This document shows positions 16,625-24,211 of a stretch of DNA of 64,000 nucleotides, piece after piece. The DNA comes from JABWBH01 sp964526695 (lineage in GTDB: Bacteria; Planctomycetota; Phycisphaerae; UBA1845): contig CAZGJA010000024.1 in assembly GCA_964526695.1 (NCBI GenBank), positions 1-64,000 of the forward strand, in the 5' to 3' direction. Each line of letters begins with the position of its first letter. Within the stretch, counting starts at the first letter, position 1. The translations under genes were made by a program, and so were the position numbers. A model generated the notes under the pieces. That model made no database searches. It saw only the letters and a program-made list of their open reading frames with translations, and was not told where the DNA came from.

Positions 16625-17989
16625 CTACGGCACGCTTCCCGTGTGTCGTGCGTCGCGCATGTACATTGGCCAAGGGAGTATGGCATCTTCCGCCAGCGTC
16701 TCCAGCTCCACGACGATATTGGCGTGCAGCACCTCCAGCATGCCATCACCGTCCACATCGCCGATGCACGCCTGCTCGTGGTAGCTGTAGCGATTGAGGC
16801 GCGGCGGATTCACCGGCCAACCGCTCGGTTCGACGTCGCCGTTCCATGGGAGGGAGTGGAATCTCAGTTCTTTCTTGGGAGATCCAGGGTAGCTCAGCAG
16901 AATGTCGATCACGCCGTCGCCATTGAGGTCGGCGAGGGAGGGTTCCCCGGCAAAGCCATCTATCTTGACTTTGACCACTCCCTGACGATCAAACACTCTC
17001 AATTCGGATGGGTAGGAACTGGTCACCACCGTTTCCGGATGCGTATCGCCGTCCAGATCGGCAACCACCGGTCCCCAGGTGGAAGTGCTCAGAGGCCCGG
17101 AGTTGAATACCTCGGTGCCGTCGGAATTGATCGCGTGCAGCACACCGATCCCAAGCGAGTATCGGGTTGTCAGAATGAGAATCTCCTGGTAGGGATCGTC
17201 GTCCATGTTGGCCAGAGCAATCCGGTGCACAATGTCCTCGCCGTCCGGCGTGCGCCATTGACCCAGCAGGTCGCCATTCCTGCCTAATACATAAACGAAA
17301 GAAGATTCACCCGGTCCGCCTCGCGAGCGCCGAGTTCCGAAGACGATCTCCGGCAAATCGTCCCCGCGCAGATTGCCAATCGCCAAGTTGGCGGACTCGA
17401 TAAAACTGTCGGAGCGGCCTTGGAGCCAAGGCCAGCCCGGAACCAAACTGCCGTCGTCCTCGTACACGAGCACGCCGCCATGATCGGCGAGCTCTCCGCC
17501 CACGATGATTTCATCGTTCCGGTCGCCATCCAAGTCCGCGAGCGCGACGGCATAACCTACCGCGGCCCCTCGACTGACTTGAAACAGGCGGGTTCCATCG
17601 GCTCCAAACAACGTGGTGAAAAGTCGATCATGGACCGGAAACTGCTCATCGGCGGTGCTGATCACGGCCACCTCCAGCCCCGGTCGGCCCGGACGTACGT
17701 CCCCGGCGGCGGGGGTCGGTCGGCTTCGATAAAACGTTCGACCCCTGTCGTTGGGAACATGACGAGGCCAGCCAGGGAGCGGATCCGGTGCGTGGTCGCG
17801 GAGGTGATAGACATTGGCGGATGTGCCCACCAACTCAACGACTTCGAGCCGGCCGTCCTGATCAACATCCGCCAGCGTTCTGAATGGGCAGTTTCGCAGC
17901 GTCCGGTACGACTCGATCTCCTGCGCCAATGCGGCGAACCCATGGCTCGTCAGCGCGAAGATGATCGTCAGGACTGAACATCCCTTCAT
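16625..17989 (-). CDS. secreted FG-GAP/VCBS repeat protein
   Basis: About 454 residues. The start chosen opens a signal peptide (MKGCSVLTIIFALTSHGFAALA); seven codons upstream are also open. The mature protein is a run of FG-GAP/VCBS-type blades with Ca2+-binding-like DxDxDG loops: DVDQDGRLEVVELV, DLDGDRNDEIIVGG, NMDDDPYQEILIL, DLDGDTHPETVVTS, DLNGDGVIDILL and DVDGDGMLEVLHA. It probably folds as a seven-bladed propeller in the periplasm or outside the cell. No enzymatic domain is attached. No operon partner is seen. Confidence 0.85.
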   Translation of the reverse strand: MKGCSVLTIIFALTSHGFAALAQEIESYRTLRNCPFRTLADVDQDGRLEVVELVGTSANVYHLRDHAPDPLPGWPRHVPNDRGRTFYRSRPTPAAGDVRPGRPGLEVAVISTADEQFPVHDRLFTTLFGADGTRLFQVSRGAAVGYAVALADLDGDRNDEIIVGGELADHGGVLVYEDDGSLVPGWPWLQGRSDSFIESANLAIGNLRGDDLPEIVFGTRRSRGGPGESSFVYVLGRNGDLLGQWRTPDGEDIVHRIALANMDDDPYQEILILTTRYSLGIGVLHAINSDGTEVFNSGPLSTSTWGPVVADLDGDTHPETVVTSSYPSELRVFDRQGVVKVKIDGFAGEPSLADLNGDGVIDILLSYPGSPKKELRFHSLPWNGDVEPSGWPVNPPRLNRYSYHEQACIGDVDGDGMLEVLHANIVVELETLAEDAILPWPMYMRDARHTGSVP

Positions 17990-18291
17990 GACTTGGACCC
18001 TTTCTCTCAATCGCCCGATTCAGGAAAGACGCATCCTTGCAAAGCAGTGTAATGGGGATTGCGGGCGCGGGCCAATTATCCCGAATATCGCCTGACCGAT
18101 TGCACAAGGTTGCGAGCCAGGGGATTGCTGATCGGATACGCGCACCTCCCCTCGCCTCGCAAGCACGGACGGTGGTACATCGACCGGGTCTCCCCGCGCG
18201 TCTGCGGCTCCCAGGGCTGATGCAAGCGCGATTGGACTCTTGCAGCGCGTGCTTCGTTGACACCTTCGCCCGGTGTCCTACGCTGGGCGGT
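17990..18291. other. intergenic interval between divergent genes
   Basis: About 300 bases between two divergently transcribed exported proteins. An open frame runs through part of it into the next gene from an ATG at 18037, but its residues look non-coding (Arg/Pro-rich, no signal peptide). I see no clear promoter pair. Confidence 0.35.
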
Positions 18292-20415
18292 GTGAAAAGA
18301 CTGCTGGCGGAGAGGTTTCTGCTGATCGCGGTGAGTGCCGGCTTGCCTTGCCTGCCTGCGGCGCGGGGTCAGGGGTCGGCCCCGCCGGGGGAGAGGCGGA
18401 CGCCGCGCGGCGCATCAAGCGACTCCATTGCGACAGGCGAACCGCGTTCCGTGCTCGACTGCCTTCCGAGCGACGCCGCCGCTGTCTTCTTCGCGGACTC
18501 TCCGGATCGATTCGTCCGAAATCCGCTGATTGCGGCCGCCGTGCCTTACGGCAAGGAACTTCCTCGCGTTCGCGCGGCGCTGGCGCCCATCCTCGACGGA
18601 CCGGTGGCGCTGGCGCTGATGCCGGAGGCCGGGCAGCCCGCGCGGTTCGTGCCGCTGGTCGCGGCGAAACTGCGCGCGGGCGTTGAAGATCCGATGAAGC
18701 GGCTGCGTGAGGCGCTGCCGAAAGCGATCAACGGCTCCGTGCTTGCGGAGGCCGCCGGAGCGTGCACGGCCGCGTCGAACGATGACGGGTCCGTGACGCT
18801 GAAGTTCGAGCGCTACCCGGACGTGTTCGTGGCCAGACGGGGGGACGTGGTCATCGCCGCGACGGACCCACTCTTCGTCGCGGCGTTTCAAACGGGGCGC
18901 GAGCTGCAACACTCGCTGGCCGTGCGACCTGAAGTCGCTTGCGGCCTCAGACCCGTCGAAGGAAGCGTCCCCACCGAATCACATTCCTATCGCCCCGCGT
19001 CCGAGGAGGCTCGCGCGAACGCCACCGCTCCGCTCGCCTTGTGCCACGTCAATCTCAAACGGGTCGAAACCGGCTACGGAGCGTTGTTGCCCTGCTGGCC
19101 GCGCGCCTTGAATCCGGTATTCAACTCGGTCGCCTTGGAGAGCTTCGCCCTGTTCGAGTACTCCGATCGGTTCAAGGTTTCCTTTGTACGGGTCCGATCC
19201 ATGCATCCGGTCTTTCGCTTCATTTCTGGAGCGACGAACTCGCGAACGCTGGCGGAGTACTTCCCGCCCGAAGCCACGTTCATGGTCTCCGGAGCGCTGT
19301 CTGCGTCGCCGGATTGGGGTGAGATCCTACGCACCGTTACAGAGGGTGATTACCTCCCACCGATCGCTGAAGGCGCCCGCATGATGCTCGCAGCCTTATC
19401 GGGAATCGAAGTGCCACCGGCCTTGCTGCCGCTGCCTTCTGGGCGCTGGGCGTTCGGGGGGCGGATTGAAAGCGAAGGGCAGATCACCGCCGGTCTGCTC
19501 GCCGTCGCGCTTCTGGACGCCGCCGGGTTCCGGCGCGAACTTGAGGAGTATCGAAAGAAACCGGAATCGAAGTTGATCACCAACGTCGTGGAAAACGTGA
19601 CGATCGACCACTGGCGGGCGAGCGACCGCTGGCCGACGAGCGGAGGGCGGATCTACTCGACGATGGTCCTGGACGACGTGCTGCTCATCGCCGACGAGCC
19701 GCACACGCTGGTCGCCGTGCTCGAAGCGCGGGAAAACCATCGGACGTTGGACACGTCGCGTTTCTACCCCAAGCTGGCCGAGAGGCTGCAGCGCGAGCAT
19801 GCGCTGCTGGCGAGCGTGGAGCTGGAGACGCTCTTCCGATCGATGCCCATGTCGTGGCACTCGAAGCTCGATCCCGCGTGGCGGCGGTTGGCGCGCAATC
19901 ATCCGTCGATCCTCCTGGCCGCAACGCCCATCCAGGACGGCGCGTGCATGGACTTCGTCAGTGCGCCCTCGTCGAAAGCGGGATGGTCCGACGCATGGGA
20001 GGCCTCCGCGGCGGAGTTCGAGCCGATGCGAGCGCAGGCCCGGCGTTGCAAATCCGCTTATACGGTGAAGAACATTGCGACCGCGATGCTGATCTATGCC
20101 AACGATCACGACGGCGCCGGGCCGCCCTCGCTCCAGGCGCTCCTCGGCGGCGGACAGCTTCAAGCCTCCGCGCTGTCCTGCCCCTACCCGGAACTCGCAT
20201 CGAAAGCGGTCGCCGATGGACCGTTTTATCTGCTGCGGAGCCTCCCAAACCTTGCAAGCCTGCGAGAACTCAAGGAGTCCTCAACCACGGTGATGGCCGG
20301 CGAACGGATGATCCACGACGGCGGAGCGAACTTCGCGTTTGCCGACGGGCACGTGGAATGGGTCGAATCTCCACAGGCCGAGGAACTCCTCCGACAGCTC
20401 ACGGGCAGGGAGTGA
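18292..20415 (+). CDS. exported planctomycetal protein of unknown function
   Basis: About 707 residues from a GTG that starts a signal peptide (VKRLLAERFLLIAVSAGLPCLPAARG); a longer open frame begins at 18037 but would bury that signal. The N-terminal half (DCLPSDAAAVFFADSPDRF...) resembles DUF3352-like planctomycete proteins that begin with 'P.d...f....d'. The C-terminal 120 residues read like the end of a DUF1559-type pseudopilin (ARRCKSAYTVKNIATAMLIYANDHDGAGPPS...; NFAFADGHVEW), though without the N-terminal pilin helix. It may be a fusion of two modules. No catalytic motif is visible. Confidence 0.75.
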   Translation: MKRLLAERFLLIAVSAGLPCLPAARGQGSAPPGERRTPRGASSDSIATGEPRSVLDCLPSDAAAVFFADSPDRFVRNPLIAAAVPYGKELPRVRAALAPILDGPVALALMPEAGQPARFVPLVAAKLRAGVEDPMKRLREALPKAINGSVLAEAAGACTAASNDDGSVTLKFERYPDVFVARRGDVVIAATDPLFVAAFQTGRELQHSLAVRPEVACGLRPVEGSVPTESHSYRPASEEARANATAPLALCHVNLKRVETGYGALLPCWPRALNPVFNSVALESFALFEYSDRFKVSFVRVRSMHPVFRFISGATNSRTLAEYFPPEATFMVSGALSASPDWGEILRTVTEGDYLPPIAEGARMMLAALSGIEVPPALLPLPSGRWAFGGRIESEGQITAGLLAVALLDAAGFRRELEEYRKKPESKLITNVVENVTIDHWRASDRWPTSGGRIYSTMVLDDVLLIADEPHTLVAVLEARENHRTLDTSRFYPKLAERLQREHALLASVELETLFRSMPMSWHSKLDPAWRRLARNHPSILLAATPIQDGACMDFVSAPSSKAGWSDAWEASAAEFEPMRAQARRCKSAYTVKNIATAMLIYANDHDGAGPPSLQALLGGGQLQASALSCPYPELASKAVADGPFYLLRSLPNLASLRELKESSTTVMAGERMIHDGGANFAFADGHVEWVESPQAEELLRQLTGRE

Positions 20416-20424
20416 TCGGTTCTT

Positions 20425-20453
20425 TCAGGACCCCCGACGCAAGTCGGGGGCGG
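20425..20453. repeat. dispersed hairpin family F, copy 3 (inverted)
   Basis: CCCCCGACGCAAGTCGGGGG preceded by AGGA: a 6-8 bp stem with the GCAAG loop seen in the other copies. Twelve bases after a stop codon, so it could also act as a terminator stem for the 18292 gene, although no T-run follows. Confidence 0.55.
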
Positions 20454-20490
20454 GTTGTGACCGCAAACTCGTCATGACGGAAGAGGCCGC

Positions 20491-20529
20491 TGGGTGGCAC
20501 GGTCTGGCGTACCCGCCAGGCCGTGGCGT
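20491..20529. repeat. dispersed palindrome family A, copy 2
   Basis: GGGTGG then CACGGTCTGGCG, TACC, CGCCAGGCCGTG. Same orientation as copy 1. Confidence 0.8.
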
Positions 20530-20582
20530 CTAAGGAACGATCGCCGGCATGCTTCGCAGGCTTTGGTAGACCGCGGAACTGG

Positions 20583-20730
20583 GCATTCGCGCCGTCACCC
20601 CCGCGCAAGCGGGGGGCGAGGGCGATCTGAAGGACGCTGGATTCCCGCCTGCGCAGGATTGACGGGCTGGATTCCCGCCAGTGCTGAAACGACGAGCTGG
20701 ATTCCCGCCTGCGCGGGAGTGACGAGCTTC
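20583..20730. repeat. family D repeats (CCCGCCTGCGCGGG type), clustered copies
   Basis: GGATTCCCGCCTGCGCAGGA, GGATTCCCGCCAGTGCTGAA and GGATTCCCGCCTGCGCGGGA lie in tandem, each followed by a GAC(G)AGCT link, after a related TCACCCCCGCGCAAGCGGGG unit. A single further copy is at 36821. This type of CCCGC-GCGGG hairpin is common in bacterial genomes. Confidence 0.75.
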
Positions 20731-20812
20731 ACCTCTCGCCGCGGAATGCTCAAGCACGGGGAGGCTGCTGCGGACGCAGGCGGCGCGCGAACGTGGGTGG
20801 GTGGCGCAGATT

Positions 20813-20908
20813 CCACGGCCTGGCGAGTACGCCAGACCGTGCCACCCGCCGGTCCGGCGATTCCCACCCGCCGGTCCGGCGATTCTCACCCGCCGGTCCG
20901 GCTATTCT
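20813..20908. repeat. palindrome family A copy 3 (inverted) fused to a 22-bp tandem triplet
   Basis: CACGGCCTGGCGAGTACGCC and its arm run into three head-to-tail 22-bp units starting CACCCGCCGGTCCGG (20843, 20865, 20887), the last with one base changed. The triplet shares the CCACCCGCC junction with the palindrome. Confidence 0.8.
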
Positions 20909-21127
20909 CAGAATGCGGCAGCCCCGGCACCGCCTGCCCGCGTTCGACGGCGGGGTTTCCTTTTCGCGTCCCTCGGCTAGTATGGCCCGCTCGCCGACGG
21001 CGCCCGCTGACGGCCAGGTCCCATGCAGTGAGCTGCGTGGGCAACGGGTCAGGCTGGAGACAGAGCAGCCCACCCATTCGGTTCAGGTGCCGTGGTCAAC
21101 CTGGTCGTCAGCGGGCGCCGTCAGGCA

Positions 21128-21231
21128 TGGCGCACAGGTTTCGAACCTTGCCCGTGGCACAGGTTTCGAACCCGTGTCTGTGGCACGGGTTTCCAACCCT
21201 GTGTCTGTGGCACAGGTTTCCAACCCGTGGA
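21128..21231. repeat. family C repeats, four copies upstream of dnaX
   Basis: GCACAGGTTTCGAACC, GGCACAGGTTTCGAACCCGT, GGCACGGGTTTCCAACCCTG and GGCACAGGTTTCCAACCCGT follow each other separated by GTGTCTGT-type links. Each half is palindromic (CAGGTT...AACCTG). TTCGAACC resembles a tRNA T-arm but no tRNA can be folded. A related pair lies at 61015-61113. Confidence 0.8.
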
Positions 21232-21283
21232 AGGAACACGGGGCCGCAACCCGTGATGAGGGGATCACCCGACCGAGGCACGC

Positions 21284-22552
21284 ATGTCCTATCAGGTTCT
21301 GGCACGCAAGTACCGCAGCGCGACGTTCGACGAGCTCGTCGGACAGGAGGCGGTCGCCGCGACGCTGAAGAACGCCATCCTCTCCAACCGCGTGCATCAC
21401 GGGTACCTGTTCACCGGCACGCGCGGGGTGGGCAAGACCTCGGCCGCCCGAATTCTCGCCAAGGCGCTCAACTGCCTGGGCTTCGACCAGCCGACGGTGA
21501 CGCCGTGCCGCGCGTGCGAGCCGTGCCTGCGGATCGCCGAGGGTGAAGACATCGACGTGGTGGAGATCGACGCCGCGAGCAACACGGGCGTGGACGACAT
21601 CCGCGTGCTGCGCGGCAACGCGGCGTTTCGCCCGGCGCGCTGCCGGTTCAAGGTCTACATCATCGACGAAGTGCACATGCTCAGCACCAATGCGTTCAAC
21701 GCACTGCTCAAGACGCTGGAAGAGCCGCCCGAGCACGTCAAGTTCATCCTGGCGACGACGGAGATTCAGAAAGTCCCCGCGACGATCCAGAGCCGCTGCC
21801 AGCGGTTCGACTTCCGCGCGCTGCCGCCGGCACGCATCGGCGAACAGCTCGACCGCATCCTCCTATCGGAGAACATCCGCGCCGAGGCGGAAGTCGTGAA
21901 GCGCATCGCCCGGCTGGCGAACGGCTCCATGCGCGACGCGCTCTCGCTGCTGGACAAGGTGCTGTCCTTCGGCGGCAACGAGTTGACGGCCGCGCTGCTG
22001 GATGAGCTGTTGCCGCCGGCGCTGGATGAGTTGTCGTACGACCTCGTCGATACCCTCGCGGCCGGGGACGCCGCCGCGACGCTCATGAAGCTGGACGAGG
22101 CCGTGGGAACGGGGCAGACGCTCGATCGCATCGTGGAGCTTCTGATCGAGCACCTGCGCAAGCTCATGGTGGTTCGCGTCTGCGGCCAGGAGACGGAGTT
22201 GCTCGACGCGCCGGAGCATCTGCGTGCCCGCTTCGCGAAGCAGGCGGGCGCGTTCGATCCGCCGGTGTATGTGTTCATGGTCACGCTGCTGGAGGAGCTT
22301 CGCCGGGCGGTGCGGTCCAGCGGAGCGGGGCGGTCGCTGGCGGACGCGGCCATGGTCCGGCTCGCCATGGCGCCGCAGTTTGCTGACATTCGCAAGCTCC
22401 TCGCCGCCACGTCCGCCGATCGGCCGGCATCCGCTGCGACACCGACAGTCCTGCCTGCCCCGGGCGCGTCGGCGGCGTCCGGCACCGGCGCGGCGGTGGC
22501 GGGTGCGGAAAAAAAAAACTGGACGCCCCGGCCGTCGTCGCGGAGCGCGTAG
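21284..22552 (+). CDS. dnaX: DNA polymerase III subunit gamma (dnaX, zero-frame product)
   Basis: Clamp-loader ATPase of the replicative polymerase. 422 residues in the zero frame: MSYQVLARKYRSATFDELVGQE, Walker A GTRGVGKTSAARIL, a four-Cys zinc module (NCLG...CRACEPC), Walker B IIDEVHML and the sensor-containing LEEPPEHVKFILATTE, then domain III. It ends soon after a run of ten A residues (22509-22518) with ...TPRPSSRSA-stop. The length and stop resemble a gamma subunit. The -1 frame after the A-run stays open for 160 more codons (next entry), so the gene should give both gamma and tau. It is followed by ybaB and recR, the classic dnaX operon. Confidence 0.95.
   Translation: MSYQVLARKYRSATFDELVGQEAVAATLKNAILSNRVHHGYLFTGTRGVGKTSAARILAKALNCLGFDQPTVTPCRACEPCLRIAEGEDIDVVEIDAASNTGVDDIRVLRGNAAFRPARCRFKVYIIDEVHMLSTNAFNALLKTLEEPPEHVKFILATTEIQKVPATIQSRCQRFDFRALPPARIGEQLDRILLSENIRAEAEVVKRIARLANGSMRDALSLLDKVLSFGGNELTAALLDELLPPALDELSYDLVDTLAAGDAAATLMKLDEAVGTGQTLDRIVELLIEHLRKLMVVRVCGQETELLDAPEHLRARFAKQAGAFDPPVYVFMVTLLEELRRAVRSSGAGRSLADAAMVRLAMAPQFADIRKLLAATSADRPASAATPTVLPAPGASAASGTGAAVAGAEKKNWTPRPSSRSA
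22509..22518 (+). promoter_or_regulatory. dnaX slippage site (A10)
   Basis: Ten consecutive adenines, GCGGAAAA...AACTGG. In the zero frame this reads GAA AAA AAA AAC. A -1 slip (or +2 from RNA polymerase stuttering) passes into a frame that has no stop through KKLDAPAVVAERVAPSRFVAP and beyond. Thermus dnaX uses a comparable A-run by transcriptional slippage and E. coli uses A6G by ribosomal frameshifting; which mechanism operates here cannot be told. Confidence 0.85.
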
Positions 22553-22566
22553 CCCCTTCGAGATTC

Positions 22567-23004
22567 GTGGCGCCCGCTCGCGGCGGCACGGCGCCTGCAC
22601 CGATCCCCGCTGCGGTTCGGCGCGAGTCGGTCACCCCCGCGGTTCGACGGGAGCCGGTCACCCCCGCGCCGTCAGCGGACGATAGACGAATGCGGACGCC
22701 AGCGCCGCCGGTGCCGCGTGAAGGCGAGTCCCTCTTGCCCGGGATACCCAACCCCGCGGCGGAGCGTTCGCCGACGGGAACGCTGGCGCGCTCGACGGAT
22801 GAGCTGCGCAAGGCGGCGATGCGGGATCCGCTCGTGCGGGAGGTGATGGCGCGCTTCGACGCGCGACTGGTGGATGTCACGGTCGCGCAGCCCGAGCCTG
22901 CGATCGCGGCCGAGCCGAAGACCGCGCCGCTCGAGCCGGGAATGACCGTGGAGGCCGACGTCCTTCCGGTGATGGAACCTGAGGAATTAAGGGAGCTGGA
23001 TTGA
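22567..23004 (+). CDS. dnaX: tau-specific C-terminal region of DnaX, reached by -1 frameshift
   Basis: 145 codons in the -1 frame relative to dnaX, starting formally at GTG but continuous with the A10 slip site 50 bases upstream. It has a Pro/Arg/Ala-rich linker (RRESVTPAVRREPVTPAPS, an internal duplication) and then a small helical domain: DELRKAAMRDPLVREVMARFDARLVDVTVAQPEP. In tau the C-terminus binds DnaB helicase and the polymerase alpha subunit. Its TGA overlaps the ybaB ATG by one base (TGATG), so translation of this frame would couple ybaB. No ribosome-binding site supports an independent start. Confidence 0.8.
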   Translation: MAPARGGTAPAPIPAAVRRESVTPAVRREPVTPAPSADDRRMRTPAPPVPREGESLLPGIPNPAAERSPTGTLARSTDELRKAAMRDPLVREVMARFDARLVDVTVAQPEPAIAAEPKTAPLEPGMTVEADVLPVMEPEELRELD

Positions 23005-23351
23005 TGTTTGGAGGCCTGGGAAATCTGACGGGCATGTTGAAATCCGCGCGCGAGTTGCAGGGCAACATGGCGAAGATGCAGGAGGCGCTCGCTGCGCGGC
23101 GATACGAGGCGGAGTCCGGCGGCGGGTTCGTCCGCGCCATCGTGGACGGACGCGGCGCGCTGATGGACATCAAAATCGACCCGCGCGCCGTCGCGGACGT
23201 CGAGTTGCTGGAGGATCTCGTCAAGAGCGCGGTGACGGCGGCGGCGGCGCGGGCGCAAGAGGGCATGGCCGCGGAGATGAGCCGGCTGACGGGCGGTCTG
23301 AACCTGCCGCCGAACCTGATGGAGATGCTGGGAGGGCAGGCGTCGCCGTGA
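23004..23351 (+). CDS. ybaB: YbaB/EbfC nucleoid-associated protein
   Basis: 115 residues: MFGGLGNLTGMLKSARELQGNMAKMQEAL, then the beta-sheet with GGGFVRAIVDGRGALMDIKIDPRAV and a C-terminal helix. It forms tweezer-like dimers that bind DNA. The ATG overlaps the tau-frame stop, and the stop overlaps the recR GTG by four bases, so dnaX-ybaB-recR is one translationally coupled unit. The start is the ATG; an adjacent TTG is an unlikely alternative. Confidence 0.93.
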   Translation: MFGGLGNLTGMLKSARELQGNMAKMQEALAARRYEAESGGGFVRAIVDGRGALMDIKIDPRAVADVELLEDLVKSAVTAAAARAQEGMAAEMSRLTGGLNLPPNLMEMLGGQASP

Positions 23352-23953
23352 AGGGATCCAGTCACATCGAGTCGCTGGAGCGGCTGAAGGACCGGCTCAA
23401 GACGCTGCCGGGGATCGGCGCGCGCAGCGCGGAGCGCATCGCCTTCTTCATCCTGCGCGGCCCGCGCGAGGACGCCGAAGCGCTCGCCGCGGCCGTGCTC
23501 GACGTCAAGGACAAAGTCAACCACTGCTCCGTGTGCTACAACCTGACGGAGACGGACCCGTGCGCGATCTGCGCGGACCCGCGGCGCGAAGCGGGCGAAG
23601 TCTGGGTGGTCGAGCAGCCCAACGACGTCATCGCGCTGGAGGCGACGGGGCTGGTGCGCGGCAAGTACCACGTGCTGCTGGGGCATGTCTCGGGTCTGGA
23701 CGGCATCGAGCCGGACGATCTGACGATCGCGCCGCTCGTGCAGCGCGTGAAAGGCGGCGGCATCCGCGAGCTGGTGCTCGCGCTCAACCCGACACTCGAA
23801 GGCGACGGCACGGCGTTGTACATCCAGAGCCTGTTGGCCGACGCGGGCGTGCGGATCACGCGCCCTTCGCGCGGGCTGGCGGTGGGTTCGCAGATCGAAT
23901 ACGCGTCGAGCGGGATGCTGGAAGCGGCCATTCGCGGACGCGCTCCGATGTAG
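23348..23953 (+). CDS. recR: recombination mediator RecR
   Basis: 201 residues, the normal size. Helix-hairpin-helix (LKTLPGIGARSAERIAFFIL), a four-Cys zinc finger (CSVCYNL...CAICADPRR), Toprim-like core (VWVVEQPNDVIALEATG; GHVSGLDGIEPDDLTI) and Walker-like ITRPSRGLAVG. It works with RecFO to load RecA at gaps and stalled forks. It starts at GTG in the GTGA overlap with ybaB, as expected for a coupled gene. Confidence 0.96.
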   Translation: MKGSSHIESLERLKDRLKTLPGIGARSAERIAFFILRGPREDAEALAAAVLDVKDKVNHCSVCYNLTETDPCAICADPRREAGEVWVVEQPNDVIALEATGLVRGKYHVLLGHVSGLDGIEPDDLTIAPLVQRVKGGGIRELVLALNPTLEGDGTALYIQSLLADAGVRITRPSRGLAVGSQIEYASSGMLEAAIRGRAPM

Positions 23954-24075
23954 GCTCGCGGACGGCACGCGCCGAGAGGCACGGGTCAGCAGCGACGGCC
24001 CCGCGGCGTGCGCGAAGGTGTGCTCGTATCCCATGCTCCGACGTGGCGAGGTGGGATGTGTCCGTCTCCCAGGCG

Positions 24076-24110
24076 CCACGGCCTGGCGAGTACGCCAGAC
24101 CGTGCCACCC
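24076..24110. repeat. dispersed palindrome family A, copy 4 (inverted)
   Basis: CCACGGCCTGGCG, AGTA, CGCCAGACCGTGCCACC between recR and the convergent response-regulator gene. Besides being a repeat, it could serve as a shared transcription stop. Confidence 0.8.
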
Positions 24111-24211
24111 AGCACCGCAGCGAACCCGTGCCCCCCAGCCCCACCAGTGGACCCGTGGCGGTCGAGGATGCACCCGTGCCCTGTGCGCTGCGACCTGGGG
24201 CGAGCGTCCCC

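Larger units (their letters stand above)
20416..21283. other. repeat-packed gene-free interval upstream of dnaX
   Basis: About 870 bases that hold at least five repeat families (F, A twice, D three times, a 22-bp tandem triplet and a run of family C) and no convincing gene. The promoter of the dnaX operon must lie here. Confidence 0.6.

Noticed and set aside
18037..18291. N-terminal extension of the 18292 protein
   Set aside because: Would bury a clear signal peptide 86 residues inside; composition is non-coding.
21128..21231. TTCGAACC motifs considered as tRNA T-arms
   Set aside because: They recur at regular spacing in a repeat and no cloverleaf or CCA end can be folded.
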